From positions 1-17,903 of the forward strand of contig CAMBZK010000007.1 in assembly GCA_945872225.1 (NCBI GenBank): 17,903 nucleotides of DNA. Reading direction: 5' to 3'. The stretch's first letter is position 1; the number at the start of each line of letters is the position of its first letter. This DNA is from a candidate division TM6 bacterium UASB124 (GTDB taxonomy: Bacteria; Babelota; Babeliae; Babelales; RVW-14). The notes below the pieces were generated by a model, which was not told the origin of the DNA, did no database searches, and saw nothing but the letters and a program-made list of their open reading frames with translations. This document shows positions 14,281 through 17,903 of this stretch, piece by piece. The position numbers and the translations under genes are program-made.

Positions 14281-14556
14281 ATGGTTACAGAAAAAAATAC
14301 TGTGAAAAATGACAAAACTGGTGGTCGTATTCTTATTGGGGAAGTAGTTTCTGATAAGATGGAAAAAACGGTTGTTGTGAAAATTGTAAGAACTCTTAAA
14401 CACCCTATTTATGGTAAAATTATTCGTCGTTATAGCAAATTCAAAGTCCATGACGAAAATAATGTTGCTAAACTTGGTGACAATGTTGAGATTTCTGAGT
14501 GTCGTCCATTATCAAAGACCAAGCATATGACGCTTGTTCGCGTTCTTTCTCACTAA
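14281..14556 (+). CDS. rpsQ: 30S ribosomal protein S17
   Basis: S17 is an OB-fold primary 16S rRNA-binding protein. The product has 91 residues; the core starts at about residue 15 (GRILIGEVVSDKMEKTVVV), so the first 14 lysine- and asparagine-rich residues are a small extension. HPIYGKIIRRYSKFKVHDE (about 41-59) and GDNVEISECRPLSKTKHM are typical. The ATG sits 8 nt after the rpmC stop. It closes the S10-type group. Confidence 0.98.
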   Translation: MVTEKNTVKNDKTGGRILIGEVVSDKMEKTVVVKIVRTLKHPIYGKIIRRYSKFKVHDENNVAKLGDNVEISECRPLSKTKHMTLVRVLSH

Positions 14557-14571
14557 AACAAGGAGTGACAA

Positions 14572-14940
14572 ATGGTACAAGAACGTTCGATGCTTGAAGT
14601 TGCAGATAATTCTGGGGCAAAAAAAGTTCAAGTAATTCGCGTAAATGGTAGCACTGGTAAACGGTATGCTTATTTAGGTGATATTGTAAAAGTTACTGTT
14701 AAGCGAGCAATTCCTGGTGGACTTGTAAAAAAAAGCGATGTCTGTAATGCCGTACTTGTAAGGACAAGGAAAGAATATCGTCGTCCAGATGGTAGTTACA
14801 TACGCTTTGATGATAACGCAGCAGTGTTGTTGGATAAAGAAAATCAGCCTGTTGGCTCACGCATTTTTGGCCCCGTGGCACGTGAATTGAAAGTAGCTGG
14901 TTATTCTAAGATTATTTCACTAGCACCAGAAGTGCTGTAG
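14572..14940 (+). CDS. rplN: 50S ribosomal protein L14
   Basis: L14 forms part of bridge B8 with the 30S subunit and is the site bound by the silencing factor RsfS. The product is 122 residues, exactly the usual length. Signature segments are MLEVADNSGAKKVQVIRV near the start, GDIVKVTVKRAIPGG near 37-51, VLVRTRKEYRRPDGSYIRFD and the end RIFGPVARELK. AAGGAGTG (14560-14567) is a near-ideal ribosome site. It begins the spc-type gene order, following rpsQ after 15 nt with no visible promoter. Confidence 0.99.
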   Translation: MVQERSMLEVADNSGAKKVQVIRVNGSTGKRYAYLGDIVKVTVKRAIPGGLVKKSDVCNAVLVRTRKEYRRPDGSYIRFDDNAAVLLDKENQPVGSRIFGPVARELKVAGYSKIISLAPEVL

Positions 14941-14957
14941 GCCAGAGGATTGTTTGT

Positions 14958-15272
14958 ATGCTAGCTCGTGTTAAAAAAAATGATAAGGTTTTTGTTCTTT
15001 CGGGTAAGGACAAAGGTAAGCAGGGGACTGTACTTGCAGTGTATCCACGCGAGGATGCAGTGCTTGTGAAGGATGTTTCTGTTGTTACCAGGCATGTCAA
15101 GCCGACAAAACAAGGCCAAAAAGGTGGCATAGTAAAAGAAGAACGTTCTGTTAGCATAGCAAAGGTTATGCCAGTTTGCTCTGCTTGCAAGAAGCCTTGC
15201 AGAATTCAAGTGAAAAAACTTGATACGGGTAAAAACGTTCGCATTTGTAGTCGTTGCAAAGAAACGTTTTAA
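14958..15272 (+). CDS. rplX: 50S ribosomal protein L24
   Basis: L24 is a KOW-domain assembly initiator of the 50S subunit. The product has 104 residues. The KOW part covers about 5-35 (KKNDKVFVLSGKDKGKQGTV), followed by VSVVTRHVKPT near 41-50. The C-terminus carries C74xxC77 and C97xxC100, the pattern of a zinc ribbon seen in many L24 proteins; C81 lies between. This tail is intact, so the ribosome may bind zinc here. The rplE start follows after 20 nt; a TTG at 15254 inside rplX could extend rplE but lacks support. Confidence 0.98.
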   Translation: MLARVKKNDKVFVLSGKDKGKQGTVLAVYPREDAVLVKDVSVVTRHVKPTKQGQKGGIVKEERSVSIAKVMPVCSACKKPCRIQVKKLDTGKNVRICSRCKETF

Positions 15273-15292
15273 ACGTGGTAGGTAGTAATAAA

Positions 15293-15844
15293 ATGAAATC
15301 TCGTTTGGAAGAACTGTTCAAAACTACTCTTCGCGCTGAGCTGCATAAAGAGCTTGGGGTGGGGAATGTTATGCAAGTTCCTGCTATTTCAAAAATAGTG
15401 TTGAATGTTGGCGTTAAAGAAGCTGTTCAAGATTCAAAGGCTATAAACGCTGTTAAAGAAATTATTGATCAGATTGCAGGGCAATTTTCAGCAAAAACAT
15501 TAGCAAAAAAATCAATTGCAGGGTTCAAGTTACGCGAAGGTATGCCTATTGGTGTTATGGTTACACTTCGTGGTGATAAAATGTACCATTTTCTTGATAA
15601 ATTAATTAATGTTGTGCTGCCAGCTGTTCGTGACTTTCAGGGTGTAAAGACAACTTTTGATGGGCAAGGTAATTACAATCTTGGTCTCAAAGATTGGATG
15701 GTGTTTCCTGAAGTTGATTATGATAAAACAGATAAGTCGCGCGGCATGAATATTACAATTCATACAACTACCAGACATGATAAGCATGCTTTAGAATTGT
15801 TAAAAAAATTCAAGATGCCGTTTCAAAAGAATGTAAGGGGCTAG
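15293..15844 (+). CDS. rplE: 50S ribosomal protein L5
   Basis: L5 binds 5S rRNA in the central protuberance and contacts P-site tRNA. The chosen product is 183 residues, near the family's 179. Hallmarks are MQVPAISKIVLNVGVKEA, the AKKSIAGFKLREGMPIGVMVTLRG segment, LPAVRDFQGV, GNYNLGLKDWMVFPEVDYD and GMNITIHTTT. ATG 15293 was chosen with TAGGTAG (15279-15285) upstream. A longer form from TTG 15254 would overlap rplX and add 13 residues without family similarity. Confidence 0.98.
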   Translation: MKSRLEELFKTTLRAELHKELGVGNVMQVPAISKIVLNVGVKEAVQDSKAINAVKEIIDQIAGQFSAKTLAKKSIAGFKLREGMPIGVMVTLRGDKMYHFLDKLINVVLPAVRDFQGVKTTFDGQGNYNLGLKDWMVFPEVDYDKTDKSRGMNITIHTTTRHDKHALELLKKFKMPFQKNVRG

Positions 15845-15853
15845 GGGTAAATT

Positions 15854-16039
15854 ATGGCACGTAAAGCAATGATTGAAAAAGCAAATCGTAAGCCAAAGTT
15901 TTCAACACGAGCCAGAAATCGTTGTAAGCTTTGTGGTAGACCTCGTGCATTTATGAGGTTTTTTGCGATGTGTAGGTTGTGTGTAAGAAAATTTGCGCTT
16001 GAAGGGTTACTTCCTGGCGTGAGAAAAGCTAGTTGGTAA
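15854..16039 (+). CDS. rpsN: 30S ribosomal protein S14, zinc-binding (type Z)
   Basis: S14 is a 30S head protein contacting S10 and S19. At 61 residues this is the short, zinc-coordinating class, with ligands C24, C27, C40 and C43 (NRCKLCG and MCRLC). The long zinc-free class, about 100 residues, is found in E. coli and in many organisms adapted to zinc limitation. The end LPGVRKASW is the family signature. It follows rplE by 9 nt; a second, zinc-independent paralogue is not present in this window. Confidence 0.98.
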   Translation: MARKAMIEKANRKPKFSTRARNRCKLCGRPRAFMRFFAMCRLCVRKFALEGLLPGVRKASW

Positions 16040-16054
16040 TTTGCGAGGGTTTTT

Positions 16055-16447
16055 ATGTCAGTTGATACGATAAGCAATTTTTTGACAGTGATCAGAAATG
16101 GGCTGATGGTTGGTAAGCGTTCTGTTACTGTAGAAAGTTCGAAATTAAAACAGCAAATAGCTGATGTACTTAAGGCTGAAGGGTACATTAAGGATTATGT
16201 TGTTACTCGCGATGGAGCAAAGGCTTCGTTGTCAGTAACGCTTAAATACGTGAGTGGCGAAGCTGTCATTCATGAAATTAAACGCATAAGCCGTCCGGGG
16301 CGTCGTTGTTATGAGCGTATTAACCAAATTAAGCCAGTTATTGGTGGTCTTGGTATAGCGATTCTGTCAACAAGCCGTGGTGTAATGACCGATAAACATG
16401 CGTTGAAAAACCGTGTTGCCGGTGAAGTTATCTGTCACGTTTGGTAA
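16055..16447 (+). CDS. rpsH: 30S ribosomal protein S8
   Basis: S8 binds the central domain of 16S rRNA and in E. coli represses the spc operon by binding its mRNA near rplE. The product has 130 residues, the normal size. It begins with a typical N-terminal helix (DTISNFLTVIRNGLM, 4-18) and includes VVTRDGAKASLSVTLKY mid-protein. The C-terminal half shows RISRPGRRCYERINQI, GGLGIAILSTSRGVMTD and GEVICHVW, the most conserved parts of the family. Gaps to rpsN and rplF are 15 and 12 nt. Confidence 0.99.
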   Translation: MSVDTISNFLTVIRNGLMVGKRSVTVESSKLKQQIADVLKAEGYIKDYVVTRDGAKASLSVTLKYVSGEAVIHEIKRISRPGRRCYERINQIKPVIGGLGIAILSTSRGVMTDKHALKNRVAGEVICHVW

Positions 16448-16459
16448 AAAGGATACAAC

Positions 16460-16999
16460 ATGTCAAAAATTGGCAGAAGGCCTATTCCTGTAACATCAGC
16501 AAAAATAACCATCGATGGTTATTTGATGACTATTGCTGGTGCAAAGACCTCTTTTAAACATGAATTGCCTGTAGGGGTGAAAGCTAGTTTAGAGGGTAAA
16601 GAGTTGCTTGTTAGTGTTGAGCATGTAACTCGTAGATCAAAAATGCTTTGGGGTTTGCATCGTGCATTAATAGCAAACAAAGTAAAGGGTGTTGAAACAG
16701 GTTTTGAACAAAAGATGATTATCGTTGGGCTCGGCTTTAAAGCCGTCTTAACGGGTAAAAAGCTTGTGTTGACACTTGGTTATACACATAAAATTGATTA
16801 TGAAATGCCTGATGATGTTACTGTTGATATCGATAAAACTGGGCAAAACTTGGTATTTCGGTCAGCAGATAAATTTTCATTAGGAAATGTGTGTGATGCG
16901 GTCCGTTCTTTTAGACCGCCAGAACCGTACAAAGGTACTGGAGTCATGAAAGAAGGCGAAAAGATTTTCCGCAAAGCCGGTAAAACGAAATCTAGTTAG
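16460..16999 (+). CDS. rplF: 50S ribosomal protein L6
   Basis: L6 lies near the factor-binding site and the sarcin-ricin loop. The product is 179 residues, standard. It starts MSKIGRRPIPV and has two repeated domains. The first ends with LWGLHRALIANKVKGVETGF, and the second includes VGLGFKAVLTGKKLVLTLGYTH and ends with the signature RPPEPYKGTGVMKEGEKIFRKAGK. AAAAGGA (16446-16452) precedes the ATG at normal distance. The spacing to rplR is 32 nt. Confidence 0.99.
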   Translation: MSKIGRRPIPVTSAKITIDGYLMTIAGAKTSFKHELPVGVKASLEGKELLVSVEHVTRRSKMLWGLHRALIANKVKGVETGFEQKMIIVGLGFKAVLTGKKLVLTLGYTHKIDYEMPDDVTVDIDKTGQNLVFRSADKFSLGNVCDAVRSFRPPEPYKGTGVMKEGEKIFRKAGKTKSS

Positions 17000-17031
17000 T
17001 TGATACCTACGATCTGGACAAAGGGTAAACA

Positions 17032-17388
17032 GTGAGTTTAATTAAGAGATTAAAAGCTCGACAAAGAAGAAAAACGCTTCGTGTGCGCTCTGCGCAACAA
17101 AGCAGAGGTGAAAAACTTCGCATTACGGTGTATAGAAGTTTGAACCATATTTATGCTCAAATAGTTGATGATAGCAAAGGCTTTACGCTTGCTAGTTGTT
17201 CATCACAAGTGCTTACAGACCTAAAAGGCTCAAAAAAAGAAGTGGCTAAGCAAGTTGGTCTTGAGCTAGGTAAGTTAGCAGTAAGCAAAAACTTTAGTAA
17301 TGTATATTTTGACCGCGGCGGTTATTTGTATCATGGTCGTGTGCAAGCATTAGCCGATGGGCTCCGTGAAGCTGGTCTTACATTCTAG
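17032..17388 (+). CDS. rplR: 50S ribosomal protein L18
   Basis: L18 brings 5S rRNA to the large subunit together with L5. The product has 118 residues, normal for the family. Identifying parts are the basic N-terminus (RLKARQRRKTLRVR), LRITVYRSLNHIYAQIVDD in the core, and the C-terminal FDRGGYLYHGRVQALADGLREAGL. The start is GTG with AAGGG (17021-17025) 6 nt upstream. The 41-nt spacer to rpsE is AT-rich and without a clear promoter. Confidence 0.98.
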   Translation: MSLIKRLKARQRRKTLRVRSAQQSRGEKLRITVYRSLNHIYAQIVDDSKGFTLASCSSQVLTDLKGSKKEVAKQVGLELGKLAVSKNFSNVYFDRGGYLYHGRVQALADGLREAGLTF

Positions 17389-17429
17389 TTTTTGAATAAT
17401 TATTGATTTTCTAATGATTGAGTATAAAA

Positions 17430-17903
17430 ATGGCAGAAGATAAAAACAGAAGACCACTTGGTGGTGCAAGCAGGGGGCAACAGCCTGTAGAAGATTTTGC
17501 GGAATCAGTTTTGAGTGTCCGTCGTGTTGCTAAAGTGATAAAAGGTGGTAGACGCTTTTCATTCTCAGCGCTTGTTGTTGTTGGGGATAGGAATGGCAAA
17601 GTTGGTGTTGCGTTGGGCAAGAGCCGTGATGTAGCAGCTGCGATTGCAAAAGGTCTACGTAAGGCACGTAAGCATATGATTGAAATACCACTCTATAAAA
17701 CAACAATTCCATTTACCGTAGAAGGTAAGCATTCTGCAAGCAAAGTGCTTATTCGCTCAGCTGCAAAAGGTACAGGTGTAATTGCTGGTGGTGCTGTTCG
17801 TTCAGTGATGGAAGCACTAGGGGTTCGCGATGTTCTTTCTAAAGTTTCTGGGTCATCAAATCCACACAACGCAGTAAAGGCAACACTTGATGCCTTGATG
17901 AAG
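17430..17903 (+). CDS. rpsE: 30S ribosomal protein S5, 3'-truncated by the window edge
   Basis: S5 contributes to mRNA unwinding at the entry channel and to decoding accuracy; its N-terminal loop is the spectinomycin site. The window holds 158 codons, almost all of the usual 165 or so, and no stop before the edge. The double-stranded RNA-binding domain appears near 31-90 (RRVAKVIKGGRRFSFSALVVVGD, GKVGVALGKSRDV). The C-terminal domain includes VLIRSAAKGTGVIAGGAVR (106-124) and KVSGSSNPHNAVKATLDAL. ATG 17430 has only a weak GAG (17420-17422) upstream; an in-frame TTG at 17418 is possible but unneeded. rpmD would be expected next. Confidence 0.97.
   Translation, partial: MAEDKNRRPLGGASRGQQPVEDFAESVLSVRRVAKVIKGGRRFSFSALVVVGDRNGKVGVALGKSRDVAAAIAKGLRKARKHMIEIPLYKTTIPFTVEGKHSASKVLIRSAAKGTGVIAGGAVRSVMEALGVRDVLSKVSGSSNPHNAVKATLDALMK

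Noticed and set aside
17389..17429. AT-rich spacer between rplR and rpsE as a promoter or terminator
   Set aside because: It contains AATAATTATT and TATAAA-like strings but no -35 pairing, too little room before the rpsE start, and no GC-containing stem.
1..17903. tRNA genes, CRISPR arrays, transposons or phage genes
   Set aside because: None was seen on either strand; repeats found are isolated inverted pairs, and almost all sequence is explained by housekeeping genes.

Overview
The window looks like a chromosomal segment of a diderm (Gram-negative-type) bacterium with moderate to low GC. It carries lpxC (lipid A synthesis) and an RseP-type site-2 protease, and its ribosomal proteins are clearly bacterial. 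The low GC, a degraded CTP synthase gene and the divergent ribosomal proteins would suit a reduced, host-associated lineage. Candidatus Dependentiae (TM6) is my best guess from memory of family sequences, but nothing in the window proves it.

Layout, left to right. (1) Positions 1-2069: the C-terminal part of a PepP-type Xaa-Pro aminopeptidase, an 83-codon remnant of pyrG (CTP synthase) holding a perfect 12-bp palindrome, and a proline-iminopeptidase-like alpha/beta hydrolase whose start overlaps the remnant's stop. (2) 2136-2703: a self-contained unit for ribosomal protein L13, with a near-consensus sigma70 promoter and an intrinsic terminator, without rpsI beside it. (3) 2723-3568: lpxC. (4) 3579-3631: a perfect 19-bp inverted repeat between the converging lpxC and rseP. 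(5) 3658-4848, minus strand: rseP. (6) 4885-5230: a gene-poor divergent region with an apparent frameshifted small ORF and some dyad symmetry, leading into rpsL. (7) 5231 to the end: about 12.7 kb of unbroken plus-strand translation genes. These are rpsL-rpsG-fusA-tuf (str), then rpsJ-rplC-rplD-rplW-rplB-rpsS-rplV-rpsC-rplP-rpmC-rpsQ (S10), then rplN-rplX-rplE-rpsN-rpsH-rplF-rplR-rpsE (spc), the last cut by the window edge.

The ribosomal genes are in the classical order with small gaps or overlaps, so str, S10 and spc could be one very long transcription unit. The one clear interruption is the 78-nt gap between rpsS and rplV. It holds a small hairpin with a T7 run followed by an extended -10 promoter, so the cluster may be re-initiated there. 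The products are 30S and 50S proteins plus EF-G and EF-Tu, the core of translation.

No tRNA, rRNA, CRISPR array, transposase or phage gene is visible. I found no convincing new multi-gene system. The most notable items are the pyrG relic with its palindrome, the 19-bp inverted repeat, the possible frameshifted ORF before rpsL, and the promoter break inside the S10 cluster.
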